Shown here: in pieces, positions 9,930-19,462 of the stretch | Layout of the letters: each line of letters begins with the position of its first letter | Position numbering within the stretch: position 1 is the stretch's first letter | Source of the DNA: Triparma columacea | Taxonomy: Eukaryota; Sar; Bolidophyceae; Parmales; Triparmaceae | Reading direction: 5' to 3' | Assembly: GCA_030267965.1 (NCBI GenBank) | Contig: BRYA01000336.1 | Location: 36,150-100,149 of the forward strand | DNA length: 64,000 bases | Notes under the pieces: model-generated | The model's input: the letters and a program-made list of their open reading frames with translations, nothing else | What the model was told of the DNA's origin: nothing | Databases searched by the model: none | Made by a program: the position numbers and the translations under genes

Positions 9930-10370
9930 TCACCCCGTGACATCTCTAATATCCCCTATTTTCTCCCACATTCCAACCCTCCCACCGCTCGGGTCCTTCA
10001 CTACCGCAACCTTCCCGTGTGCCGGGTGCTTAATAGGACCGTCCAACTCACCACCGTTAGATAAGGCTTGAAGGAGAGTGGACTGGACACACTCTACGTC
10101 AAACTGGAGCATCGGACGGTCCGAGGGGGGGGGGAAGGCGGGGGGGTCGAGGCCTCCGGTCCCGCCGGGTGAAGCGAAGGAGGGGTCGGTTTGTTCTCCC
10201 TCTTCCTCGCATGTAACAACGATGGTAACGCCCTCGCTTGCGGTTAAGCTGGCCGTGGTTTCGGTGGCGAGGGTTAGGGGGAGGGAGAACGTCTTGTGGT
10301 AGAAGGTTGTGGTGGGGGCGTAGAGGGGGGGAGGGACTCGGAGGATTATTCGGGTTAGGATACCCGACAT
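9930..10370 (-). CDS. Glyoxalase/VOC-superfamily protein
   Basis: This single-exon gene encodes 146 residues, the length of one VOC domain (paired beta-alpha-beta3). Visible family features are ILTRIILRVPPP at the start of the first strand, FYHKTFSLPL for the first helix, FDVECV and LLQALSNGG in the second half, and the characteristic GPIKHPAHGKVAVVKDPSG ending in VGMWE. Members include glyoxalase I, methylmalonyl-CoA epimerase and dioxygenase-like enzymes; substrate and metal ligands cannot be assigned here. The middle carries a Glu/Gly/Pro-rich loop. No targeting sequence is evident. It is divergently arranged with the proteasome gene. Confidence 0.75.
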   Translation of the reverse strand: MSGILTRIILRVPPPLYAPTTTFYHKTFSLPLTLATETTASLTASEGVTIVVTCEEEGEQTDPSFASPGGTGGLDPPAFPPPSDRPMLQFDVECVQSTLLQALSNGGELDGPIKHPAHGKVAVVKDPSGGRVGMWEKIGDIRDVTG

Positions 10371-10809
10371 TTTTTATGGCTTTTCTTCTAAATGGGAGGG
10401 AAATAGGGAAGGGGAGAGGAAGGGGGAGGAGATAGGGGAGGGGGGGGGGGATTGGGGGGGGGGGGAAGGTAATTGAGGCTAAATGGATGCGTGGGGGCAA
10501 ATGGATGTGCGAGTCTCGGGAAGAGGTTGGAGGGAAGTTTTTAGTTTTGGGGTATTTTCGGTATTTTCGTCCTTTGTGGTTGGTTAGAGTATATAGTTAT
10601 TTTACGTTGTGTCTTATTAGTAGTAAATTGTCCTTTTTTGAGCTCCTTTTTGGGCTCTATTTTTTTGGAAGACTTTGGAGTCCGGAGTCCCCTCATCTCA
10701 ATATATTCTAATCTCCTTTTTGTATTTGCACACATTTTAGTGATAATCTCGTCTCTTTAATCCTACAATCCTATAGTTGTCACACTAGTATACTTAATAT
10801 ATTGTAAAT
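10371..10809. promoter_or_regulatory. Divergent intergenic region, probable bidirectional promoter
   Basis: This 439-bp region separates the start codons of the VOC gene (minus) and the proteasome alpha-3 gene (plus). The half next to the VOC gene is G-rich (about 10380-10480), and the half next to the proteasome gene is A/T-rich. No specific factor site can be named. The promoter role is inferred from gene layout only. Confidence 0.45.
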
Positions 10810-11794
10810 ATGGCTAGTTCAGGATCTGGTGAGTTGCCTCCGCTTTCAAAGTGCGGATAGTGTAGTGTCTGTGGGGGTGTGTGGGGGTATATATGGGTAT
10901 ATGTTAGTCTGTATGGCTGTATATATACACACATACTCACCCACGCCCCCATTCACACACGCACATACACCCAACCACACACAAACTACACGCACACACT
11001 CACAAACTCTCTACCCATCTCTCCTCCATCTCTCACTCCATCCAACAGGTTATGATCTCTCCCCAACAACCTTCTCTCCAGACGGGCGTATCTTCCAGGT
11101 AGAGTACGCCTCCAAGGCCGTCGCCTCCTCCGGTACCTCCGTTGGCCTCAAGGTAAAAGACGGTGTTGTCCTCGTGACTGAGAAGATCCTAACCTCCAAG
11201 ATGCTCGTCCCCGGTTCCTCCCGTCGCGTCCACGGGCTAGACAGGCACGCCGGCTGCTCCATCACTGGCCTGATCTCCGACGGCCGGCAGCTGGTAAACC
11301 GCGGCCGCGAGGAGGCCTCCAACTACGTGGACACCTACGGAATCCGCTCCCCCCCCGTCGTCCTCTGCGAACGGCTCTCGTCCTTCGCCCACTACTTCAC
11401 CCTCCACGGTGCCCTGAGGCCGTTCGGGGCCACGGCCATGGTCGCGGCTTACGACGAGGACGAGAAAGACTACAGCCTCCACATGATTGAGCCTAGCGGC
11501 CAGGCCTACAAGTACTACGGATGCGCGGCGGGGAAGGGGAGGCAGGGGGCCAAGACCGAGATCGAGAAGCTCGACCTCCAGGCCCTGAGCTGCGAGGAGG
11601 GTCTGGCGGCCGCGGTCAAGGTCGTGCTCCAGATGAGGGACGACAACAAGGACAAGCCCATGGAGCTTGAGGCGGGATGGTGCAGGGACGGGAAGTACAG
11701 CAAGGTACCGGATGGGGTGCTTAAGGATGCGGAGAAGAAGGGGAGGGAGGAACTCGAGGAGGAAGAGGACATGGATGAGGACGAGGACGAGTAA
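10810..11794 (+). CDS. PSMA3: 20S proteasome subunit alpha type-3 (alpha7)
   Basis: This is a structural subunit of the outer alpha ring of the 20S proteasome. The model is 10810..10828 joined to 11049..11794, 254 residues, close to the usual 255. The first coding exon is only 19 nt (MASSGS plus one base). The joined N-terminus reads MASSGSGYDLSPTTFSPDGR, then IFQVEYA, which is the alpha-subunit signature. The long, very acidic C-terminus (EELEEEEDMDEDEDE) is typical of alpha-3 and separates it from other alpha subunits. The intron (10829-11048) contains TG- and CA-rich simple sequence. A start inside the intron reading frame would destroy the conserved N-terminus, so the spliced model is preferred. 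Confidence 0.93.
10866..11012 (+). repeat. TG-rich then CA-rich simple sequence in the PSMA3 intron
   Basis: The intron begins with TG/TA-rich simple sequence and continues with CA-rich simple sequence. The two halves are roughly complementary and could fold into an imperfect hairpin in the pre-mRNA. Confidence 0.7.
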
Positions 11795-12027
11795 AGAGAC
11801 GAGTAAAAGGGAATTGAGGCGGGGGGGGGGGAAGTGGGTGGGTGGATGATAAGCAGCCAGCTAGGCTGGAAGTAAAGTTTATGGAAAAAACAACCAAAAG
11901 GTTCTTTATTCGTGGTATCGTTCGTGTTATGAATTATTGATCAAATTGATGACTTTTTGTGTCAAACTCAAATTGTCCCAAAAGCCATTTGTCTCTTTAT
12001 CTTTTTATACTCTATTTATAAACAGTA

Positions 12028-12699
12028 ATGGGTTTAAGAATGACAAAAGCATCAAATACAACTCCTCATCATTCGTCTACATCTGTGAACGCATGCCAAT
12101 TACAGAACTTGACCTCTTCACAATCACCCATCGAAGCAAACACCTCCAATACAATCACCACCACCACCATGACAACCACTTCCTCACCCTCAACCCCTTC
12201 AGATTCTAAAGAGCCCGACTTTAAAGAGTCTGCCGCCGTTGTGCATGTAGGCGCCGTTGTAGGAGGTAATAATTTCATGCAAACAGATGATTTCAGGCGA
12301 CTGTTCGTTGAGTTCCTAGGTTACGGTTGGGTTGATACTTTGGTCACGATGCGGCAGCTTGATAAAAAATGGCTCAAGGTCGTCAACAAGAGGCTGAAGG
12401 AGTTACGAATTAGTTTCGATGTTTATGGCGAATGTCAGGGAAACTGTGGGATTGAAATTAGCAATCGAGAGGCGAAATCCCCCTGCGACTTTCCCGGATG
12501 TGAACACTACGTAGGTTATTGTTTCATTTGCGTCGCCGACTGTGGAGGGATGGACGACCTTCATCAATGCACGAAGACGACGTGCGACAATTTCGAAAAT
12601 TATTACTGCGAGGAGCATATTGGGTTTGGGATGGTGGATGATGATGGTTGCAGTGATGGATGCTTCGACTATGATGATGAGGACGGCTATGACTATTAA
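12028..12699 (+). CDS. Cys-rich protein with a short F-box-like helical motif
   Basis: I do not recognise a named family. The 223-residue single-exon product starts with a Ser/Thr-rich low-complexity region (about 1-65). A helical segment follows (about 87-125, DDFRRLFVEFLGY... DTLVTMRQLDKKW... KRLKEL) that resembles the short helical N-terminal motif often seen with BspA-like LRR proteins in algae. Then comes a region with about 14 Cys and several His in paired spacing (CQGNC, CDFPGCEHY, CFIC, CTKTTCDN, CEEH), probably binding zinc. The tail is strongly acidic (DYDDEDGYDY). The Cys spacing suggests a small treble-clef or RING-like fold, but no exact family match is claimed. Confidence 0.6.
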   Translation: MGLRMTKASNTTPHHSSTSVNACQLQNLTSSQSPIEANTSNTITTTTMTTTSSPSTPSDSKEPDFKESAAVVHVGAVVGGNNFMQTDDFRRLFVEFLGYGWVDTLVTMRQLDKKWLKVVNKRLKELRISFDVYGECQGNCGIEISNREAKSPCDFPGCEHYVGYCFICVADCGGMDDLHQCTKTTCDNFENYYCEEHIGFGMVDDDGCSDGCFDYDDEDGYDY

Positions 12700-12751
12700 A
12701 TAACAAGTTGATGAATGGACGGTTGATGATGAAAATTAAATTCGTTTATGC

Positions 12752-12910
12752 TCAAAACTTGAGTATTGTATTACCGCCGAAGTCGTTCATCATGGCGTCC
12801 AAATCCGCATCGTGTTAACAATCGTCGCTAACGTAATCCTCCTCGTCGTCTCCTCCTGATCTAACATGTGTGATGGTCACTCCCGCGCAACAATCCTCGA
12901 TGATCCTCAT
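12752..12910 (-). pseudogene. Possible remnant of an acidic-tailed coding sequence
   Basis: On the minus strand an ATG at 12910 opens a frame that runs 31 codons (with GGDDEEDYVSDDC) to a TAA. The same frame continues with plausible acidic coding sequence (HDADLDAMMNDFGGNT) to a TGA at 12752. The acidic composition resembles the tail of the neighbouring Cys-rich gene. It may be a decayed gene end or chance. The rest of the 12700-13095 gap is A/T-rich, with nothing else supported. Confidence 0.2.
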
Positions 12911-13095
12911 CCTTTCTCAAACACCTCCCTCCTGACCCAAAACCCAAAACAAGGCCAAAATAGAGGATTCCCAACACAATCTCCACTTGTGTCCATCCTC
13001 GCAATCTTCACTAAATATCAATCCTACACTTTCCCTCTTTACCTCGTATCTTTAAACTCCCCTCCCTCTACCCACCTGATCCCCTAAATAGGCCA

Positions 13096-13686
13096 ATGTT
13101 CTCATCCTTTGGCACTGTCCGCTCGTTCTCTTCCCGTCTCTCCTTCCTCACACAGCGTACTTACACTACTTTGAACCCACTTTCTCGTTCTATACCTTCA
13201 AATACATCCGTCAATAGGGTACTAGCTTCCCCTTCCTCCCTTCCCTCCTCCTCCTCCTCTGCCCTTTCCGCCCGGTCAACTTTGGGGTCAAGTTATGGTC
13301 CTTCATCCTACCTCTCCCCCCTCGGTTCCCTCCGTACCTTCGCCTCCAAGAAGCACAAGCGCGTCATAAAGCTCGCCCGTGGCTACAAGGGTCGCGCCAA
13401 CCGCGTGTTCTCCGTGGCCATCCAGCGGGTGGAGAAGGCCCTCCAGCACGCTTACGTGGGGAGGAAGTTGAAGAAGAGGGACGCGAGGAGGAACTGGATC
13501 GTGGGGATGAACGCGGGGCTGAGGGCGCACGGGACGAGGTACGGGGAGTTCATAGGGATGCAGAAGGGGAGCGGGTGCAGGGTTAATAGGAAGGTCCTAG
13601 CGGGACTGGCGGAGTGGGAGCCGTTCAGCTTCAAGGCGGTCCTGGATGTTGTTAAGATGAAGGCGAAGGAGAAGGGGGGGAAGTGA
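13096..13686 (+). CDS. MRPL20: Ribosomal protein bL20, mitochondrial
   Basis: This is a large-subunit ribosomal protein of the bacterial L20 family. The first 77 residues or so are rich in Ser, Arg, Thr and Leu with almost no acidic residues, as in a mitochondrial presequence. It lacks the hydrophobic ER signal plus Phe motif used by plastid-targeted proteins of secondary algae, so mitochondrial targeting is favoured. The mature core (about 82-196) has the L20 hallmarks KKHKRVIKLARGYKGRANR, RDARRNWIVGMNAG and the C-terminal VNRKVLAGLA. It is single-exon, 196 residues. A C-rich tract follows the stop, and the convergent BCS1 gene ends 120 bp away. Confidence 0.9.
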   Translation: MFSSFGTVRSFSSRLSFLTQRTYTTLNPLSRSIPSNTSVNRVLASPSSLPSSSSSALSARSTLGSSYGPSSYLSPLGSLRTFASKKHKRVIKLARGYKGRANRVFSVAIQRVEKALQHAYVGRKLKKRDARRNWIVGMNAGLRAHGTRYGEFIGMQKGSGCRVNRKVLAGLAEWEPFSFKAVLDVVKMKAKEKGGK

Positions 13687-13806
13687 AGGGAAGGAAAGTT
13701 TGGGGGGGGGGGGGGAGGGCAGATGGAAAGGTAGATAAAAGGTGGAAAAGTCATCACAAACATTTGCCATTTTTCACGCCCCTGCGGCCTTCTACTTCTC
13801 CCCACC

Positions 13807-16462
13807 CTACTGCTTCTTCTCCTCCTCGCCCTCCCTCTCTTCAACCTCAAGTCTCTCAATCATCCTCCCCAGCCTGACGACATGAGCGTACTTTTCAACT
13901 CCGAATATCCTCCCAACGTTCGTCAAACCTACGCCCTTGAGGTCCCCTGGTTCTCTGACGTCCTGTTCCTTGAACTTTTCGACGTACTCTAACATCTCCC
14001 CTCCCTTCAGCCAAGTCTCCAGCCACCCGTCTGGCTCCTTCTCCTTTGCTACAGCAACAACCCTGGGCGACCGACCAACACCCAGCAGCCCCGCCCTGAC
14101 CTTTTCCACGGCTTCCCCCTCTTCCATCGACCCCACCCCCGAGCGCTCTACGAATTCCCTTATCTCCCCCAAGCTTACCCTCCCCTCCAGCATCCTCCCC
14201 ACCTCCCCCCCCCTCGCCCCCCCCCCAAAGACCCTCTCCCACTCCCTCCTCCCTTCTTCCCTCCCCACCACCTTCCACCTTAGGACCTCGTGCGGCCTTC
14301 CCTCTCCCTTGACGACCCGTTCCAGGATGTCAGAGTGTTTCTTCGGTACACCCTTGTCCTCCATCCCTCCCTTGTCCATCCCCAGTAGGTCCCGGGCGAG
14401 GGTTATCCCATGGTCCTCCAGCTCGTACGCGCAGTCCGAGAGTCCCCGGATGCCGCTCCTCTTAAGGAACTCGTAGGCCGTGAGGAAGGCCCCCCCCCCG
14501 CACCCGGAGGGGTCCCACGCCTCCGCGCGAGCCCTCACCCTTCCCACTAGCCCCTCCGCCCCTAGCGCAGGGGCCCCCTCCTCGTCGATCCACCTCCTCA
14601 GCCTCCAGACGCTGACCTTCCCCTTGACAGCGTCGACGATCTCTTTAACTCCCCCCTCCCCCCCCCCGAGCCTCCCCCCTAGCAGCCTCCGAACGCTCTC
14701 CTCGTCTGCGAGCTCGTACTCCCTCATGAGGCCCTCCTCCTTGTTGATCAGGCCCTCCATCCTCCTCCTGCCCTCCCCGTCCACCTTGCTCGAGAGCTCG
14801 AAGATCCACCCGCATACCTCCTTGAAGGTCAGCTCCCCGAGGTCCCCCTTCGTCAAGAAACCATACTCCCTAAATGCGTGCCCGTACATCTCTAGACCCA
14901 CCCTCCCTAGGTGTTCCTCGATGCCCATCCCCTCGGCCCCCGCTTTCCCTACCCCTTTATCTCCCCCCCCAGTCATCTCCCCGGCCTTCGAAACCGCTGA
15001 ATGAGCAGAGTCCCTGTACCGGAGGAGGTGACACTGCACGGCCGCCATGCTTACCTGCCCGTCCTTTATCCGGCCCTCGAAGTTCTCTCTCCCCTCGGAG
15101 TCTCCTGGGAAGAACCTCTCAAATAGCTCCCCAGCTTGCCCCTTAGTTGCGTTGCTCAGCTCCACCTTCAGGTCTACTCTCCCGGGCCTCACCAGCGCCG
15201 GGTCCAGTCTCTCCAGGTGATTCGTAGTCATGACCGTGATCCTGCCCTCCTGGCTCGCCACCCCGTCGAGCGCGTTGAGGAGGCCGCTGAATGTCACCCC
15301 CCCCTTGTCCCCGTTACCCACGCACCTCTTACGCTCGACGAACACGCTGTCGATGTCCTCGATCATCACCAGCGCGTTCCCCGGCGCCTCCCGGAGCGCG
15401 CTGGCCAGCCTGGTGTCCGTCAGCTCCTTGTCGCTGAGGTTCAGCATGCAGATGTCCTTCCCCAGCTCCCCCGCCAGGGCCTGGACGAAGCTGGTCTTCC
15501 CAGTACCGGGGGGGCCGTAGAGGCAGTAACCCCGGCGGTAGGGTATCCCGCGGTCGAAGTACCAACTGGCGCCTGCCTGGAAGGCCCGAGCGTCGTCGAT
15601 GAGTTTTCTGCTCGTGTCGCCTGCCAGGATCACGCTCCCCATCGCCCTCGGCTTCTTGGTCAGGGCCTTCTCCCAGAGGCTCCCCCAGCCGTCCGAGAGG
15701 ACCCAAATGTTGATGGTGGCCTTGGCCTCCTCCCTCCCGTCCTCGAGCGCGTCGCTTAGGAGGCTCGTCAGAACTCTCGAGTCCCGCCCCCATACCGTCA
15801 GAGTGAGCTCCTCCATCGCCACAGGCTTCCTGTCCCAGCCCACACAGACCGTCTCCCCGAGCTTCCTGCTCATTACGACCCTGGAGCCTTTGTATGAAAG
15901 GAAGCTCACGGCGCCTCCCTTGCTGGAGCTCGGCTTGAAGACGAACCGGGGGGGCTCCTCCTCGATACCAGTGGACCACTCCTTTACGCGATCCTTCCAG
16001 GTCTTGTTCTTTCTCTTGTAGGTCTCAGCGACGTGGTTTGTGGTCCGGAGAGTGCAGCGGCGGGTAATGTAAGAAACTACCACGTCGTAGTTAGGATCCT
16101 GACTCTTGAGAGTCACGGAACGGAAGAAGCGGGAGCGGGTGAAGTCTTGAAAGAAGGTGCAGATGCTATAGAGGACAAAGGACATTAGGGAGATGAAGGT
16201 GGGAAGGGCAAGGGTGTGGAGGAGCTGGTTGGATCGGAGGGTGGGGAGGAAAGTCTCAAGGATGGGCGAGTAGAAAGACTGAGGAGGGGAGACGGGGTCA
16301 GAAGGGTATATATGAGTAATTTCTTGGTCTTGCTTGAGCCGAATTAATTAGATGATAATCAAGGGCGATACAGGCGTTTAAAAACCGGTAGTGTCAAAGC
16401 GTCGGGACTTAAATTTGGTTTGATTGGACGCATAAGATCGTATCACCTCAACTTACATTCAT
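13807..16462 (-). CDS. BCS1-type AAA ATPase with long C-terminal extension and SAM-like domain
   Basis: BCS1 is an inner-membrane mitochondrial chaperone that inserts the Rieske protein into complex III. The main exon (13807..16278) has the BCS1 N-terminal domain (FRSVTLKSQDPNYDVVVSYI), Walker A GPPGTGKT (257-264), Walker B LVMIEDID (305-312) and the second region of homology with LVRPGRVD (364-371). I propose a 6-nt first exon (16457..16462, ATG AAT then GTAAGT) joined at 16278. It supplies a hydrophobic segment (LLHTLALPTFISLMSFVLY) suitable as the membrane anchor, giving about 825 residues. The fallback start is the Met at 16185 (792 residues). BCS1 is usually 420-500 residues. Here about 350 extra residues follow, rich in Gly/Glu, ending in a SAM-like helical bundle (WLETWLKGGEMLEYVEKFKE). 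The exact role may differ from classical BCS1. Confidence 0.8.
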
Positions 16463-16613
16463 TTTATCTTTCCAAGATTTGCTTCCCAAGATTCCAGGAT
16501 TTCGAAGAAAACTTAAAAATATGTCTGACAACTAACTGAAACCATCAAGTTATCTCTACAACACATACATTATTATTCATCCCGATGGTCGCCCCCTGAT
16601 CATCGCCCCCTGA

Positions 16614-18113
16614 TCATAGGCCTTGACCGGGGATACCTCCCGGTGTTCCTCCTCCTCTGCCTGCCGCCTCTTCCTTTTCCAACAGTAGTAGTTTGACCTC
16701 CTCCTCCGCTCCCTCAATGGCATTTCCGTCCGCGTTGAGCAGACTCTGCAGCCGCCTTTCTCTTTCCTTTTCCCTCGCCTCTCTCTGGAGCCGCTTCTTC
16801 TCTGCGATGGCCTCCTGCTTCGCGATCTTCCTATCTTCCTTGATGTCAATCCTCACATCCTGGACGTAGCTCTGGAGCTCCGCCTCCCTAATAGTCGCGT
16901 AGAGGGTAAGATACTGGTTGCGCTTGGCATCGGCTTCGCTCTCCCTCTCCCTGTTTATCAATTCGATGGCCTTGACAAAGCTGAGGGTATCAATCCCGTT
17001 GGGCCAAACCTTGACAATCCTAGTACCGTCGGGATAGAACATTGTCCCTGATTTTGCCAAGTAGCCATTTTCGAAGCTCCCGACGTAAGTAATGCCGGTG
17101 TCCTTGGAGTAGTACGTCCCCCTCCCGTTGAAACGGCCTATAAGGAAGTCGCCCTCGTAGTAGCTTCCCGTGGGAAAGGTGAGCTTCCCAATCCCATGTC
17201 TCCTCCCCTTCAACCATATGCCCTCGTACTTGGATCCCACCGCGTAGACCATCGTGCCCTCCCCGTGCGGGAACCCATCCAGCCATTCCCCCTCGTACGT
17301 GGTGCCGCTGCTGTAGATGGCTTTGCCGATCCCGTTGGGCCTGTTCCTTGTGAAACAGCCCTCATATGTGAGGCCGTCAGCGAATTTGTAAGTACCCTCG
17401 CCCTCCATTTTCCCTTCCTTCCAATCTCCGTCATAGCTGTAAAACCTGTCGTTGCCCTCAGAGTTCAAGATGTAAGGGAGTGGGGGGGCCAGCCCAGGGG
17501 GACCGTAAACGGCCTTCTTGTATCCAATCTTCCACGTAGGAGTCCGAAGCTCGTCGACCGCCTTTCCTTGCTTCTTGGTGAGGGACTTGGCGGAGGAGGA
17601 AGTATTCGCAGCCTCGGCCTGGGCGTTGAATGTGGCCTGTAGGTTGGCAAGCATCCTCTCCTTCTCTGCGGATAGCGGGGGCGAAGTAGAAGGAGACGAA
17701 ACGGGGGGAGCGAAGCGACGACCGAAAGAATTTAGTTATGCCGTTTCAATCACTTCCGAAGGGGTTTGGTTTGTAGTTTGTCCATTCTCACCTGACATTT
17801 TGTTGCTAACCATCTTCCCGTACTTATCAAACGACCTAGCGCTAAATATCTGGTTGTACTTCTGCTGGGAAACTATTCCCATTGGCATCTTCTCGGAGCC
17901 ATAGAAGTCCTCAATATATTCGAGATGCTTTTTGGGCAAGTAGGCCTTAGTCAGGAGCTGCTTGTAGATCTTCAGCGTGCGCTTGTTCGTAACTCTCCTA
18001 AAGTTAAGCTCTGCTGGTGTCGCCGCCGTCTCGTCCCCCAATTGGCTTCCGCCTCCCGAGTGCTGTGACCCTGTAGGCGACCCCTGCCCACCCGTGTTGT
18101 TGGGAGGGGGCAT
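16614..18113 (-). CDS. MORN-repeat protein
   Basis: The model is complement(16614..17665, 17792..18113), 457 residues. The donor GTGAGA after KMVSNKMS and the acceptor CGCAG before EKERMLANLQ are phase-matched (phase 1). Without splicing, both halves would lose a continuous helix. The N-terminus is Gly/Ser/Pro-rich, followed by a helical region of unknown family (about 40-110). About six MORN repeats lie at 185-316 (units like YEGEWLDGFPHGEGTMVY). A charged coiled coil follows (about 345-430, REKERERRLQ). MORN repeats mediate membrane or protein contacts, and many such proteins in protists are ciliary or cytoskeletal. The localisation here is inference only. Confidence 0.85.
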
Positions 18114-18571
18114 GGTGTCCAAATTACCACGTTTTCAACAACAAACAGTCAACGCGCGGCAGTCTGGTCCCGTCGTTCCGTCCTAGGATATCCCCTGAAT
18201 TCGTAAGACCCTCCAGCAGCCAAATACAGGAGCCAGCAGAAGTCCTTTGTCCCCGGAGACTGTGTTACCAGTGCCAAGCAGGGCCACAGGGGTTCGCTTT
18301 GACCAAAGTCTCCTCCCCTCTGTCGCCAGTGCCCAATCAAACTCAGAACACAATGGAAATCAAGGGGGGTAGATCTCGCACAAGCCAACCTTCTCCAACA
18401 GCAAAGTTTTCAATGTCGTTTTGTCCACTTTTAGGTGAAGGTTTCCATGGGGTGGGATTAAGATAAATTGGGCGGAGGCATTTCGAATTAAACGCGGTGC
18501 GGTTTTATTTGTAAGTAACAATATTTCATTCGAAGAATTGTTGCGGACTTTAATTATCAATTGAAATACCA
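18114..18571. other. Intergenic region, no feature seen
   Basis: This 458-bp gap lies between the start of the MORN gene and the stop of the MazG-like gene. A 70-codon minus-strand reading frame (18360-18572) overlaps the MazG stop; it has no recognisable domain and I do not call it. No tRNA or other RNA was identified. Confidence 0.5.
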
Positions 18572-19462
18572 CTAAACGTAAGGAATGCCCTGGAGAGTTG
18601 CGAGTCTAATAGAGTAGATAGTAACATCAGCCAGCTCCTGCCCCAAGTGCGTCCTCTCCTTCTTCTCCCACTTTCCCTTAACGTCGACCTTGCCGTCTGC
18701 CTCGTCCCCCAGCCACTGGAATATCTCGCAGAGCTCCCCGGCCTCACCGAGGAGGGCGAGGGCAACGTTGCGGGGGGTGTGGAACTGGTCCCAGTCCCTC
18801 TCCTGAACGAAGGTGTTGACCATCTTGATGATGTCCTGAATGGGGAGTTCAGAAGGCGGTGGGGTTCGAGATGAGGCAGTGTTTGTCTCATCCTCCCCCG
18901 CAGCCTTCCTCTTTCGCGAATCTGGCGTCTCTTTGGCCCCACGTTCTGGGGTTACCTCGGCCTGCTCCTTGTGCTCCTCCTTCTGCTGGCTCTCCACCGA
19001 CTGGTCGATCCCCGTCACTTCGGTGTACTCCGTGTACTTGCCCGCCCTGCCCCTGCAGAGCTTCACTGGGTACTTGAGGGCGTTGAGCTTGAGCTTGGAA
19101 ACGACGCAGGACCCGAGATCCATGCCGGTCGCATTGGCAAGGTCGAGAACCGCGTCGCGGAAGTTCTTCAGCGCTTCCGAGGCAGCTGAACCTCCTTGGG
19201 GAAGAGAGGTGGAAGTGGAGGTATTCATGAGGGAAGAGCAAATGGCTCCAGCACACGAGGCGACATTGAATACGTTATCTCTAACGCAAGGCAGCGGGGA
19301 AGGGCGAGATTTTTGGAGGCTTTTGAAGGACGTAGTGTTTGAAGCTTCCCCATTTAAGGGAGAAATTGAGGGAGAATCGAGAGCCAGGGTGGCAGATGTG
19401 TTTGAATGAAGAGTTTCCTTAACGTTGAAAGTGTTCTCACCCTCTGTGTTTGTACTTATCAT
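18572..19462 (-). CDS. MazG/dCTP pyrophosphatase (DCTPP1)-like protein with rearranged domain order
   Basis: The C-terminal third (about 206-296) is an all-alpha NTP pyrophosphatase domain like DCTPP1, which removes non-canonical dCTP. ERDWDQFHTPRN leads into E240-x-x-E243 and E246 (GEAGELCE) and E276-x-x-D279 (QELAD), the Mg-binding set. The domain stops at IRLATLQGIPYV, earlier than usual. The family's normal last helix and tail (MDLG... KLKLNALKYPVKLCRGRAGKYTEYTEVTG) instead lie upstream, at 114-151, after a segment that looks like a decayed helix (FRDAVLDLANATG). The middle is a charged, disordered linker. The first 90 residues are Ser/Thr-rich. A possible intron (19195-19440, GTGAG...AAG, 246 nt, frame-neutral) would remove them and leave a 22-nt first exon. 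Catalytic residues are intact, but activity of the permuted form is uncertain. Confidence 0.75.
   Translation of the reverse strand: MISTNTEGENTFNVKETLHSNTSATLALDSPSISPLNGEASNTTSFKSLQKSRPSPLPCVRDNVFNVASCAGAICSSLMNTSTSTSLPQGGSAASEALKNFRDAVLDLANATGMDLGSCVVSKLKLNALKYPVKLCRGRAGKYTEYTEVTGIDQSVESQQKEEHKEQAEVTPERGAKETPDSRKRKAAGEDETNTASSRTPPPSELPIQDIIKMVNTFVQERDWDQFHTPRNVALALLGEAGELCEIFQWLGDEADGKVDVKGKWEKKERTHLGQELADVTIYSIRLATLQGIPYV

Noticed and set aside
14480..15759. Long plus-strand ORFs opposite the BCS1-like gene
   Set aside because: They are antisense to a strong AAA domain frame, with Ser/Pro/Leu composition typical of GC-rich shadow frames.
18360..18572. A 70-codon minus-strand ORF
   Set aside because: It overlaps the MazG-like stop codon in another frame, has no domain and no start context.
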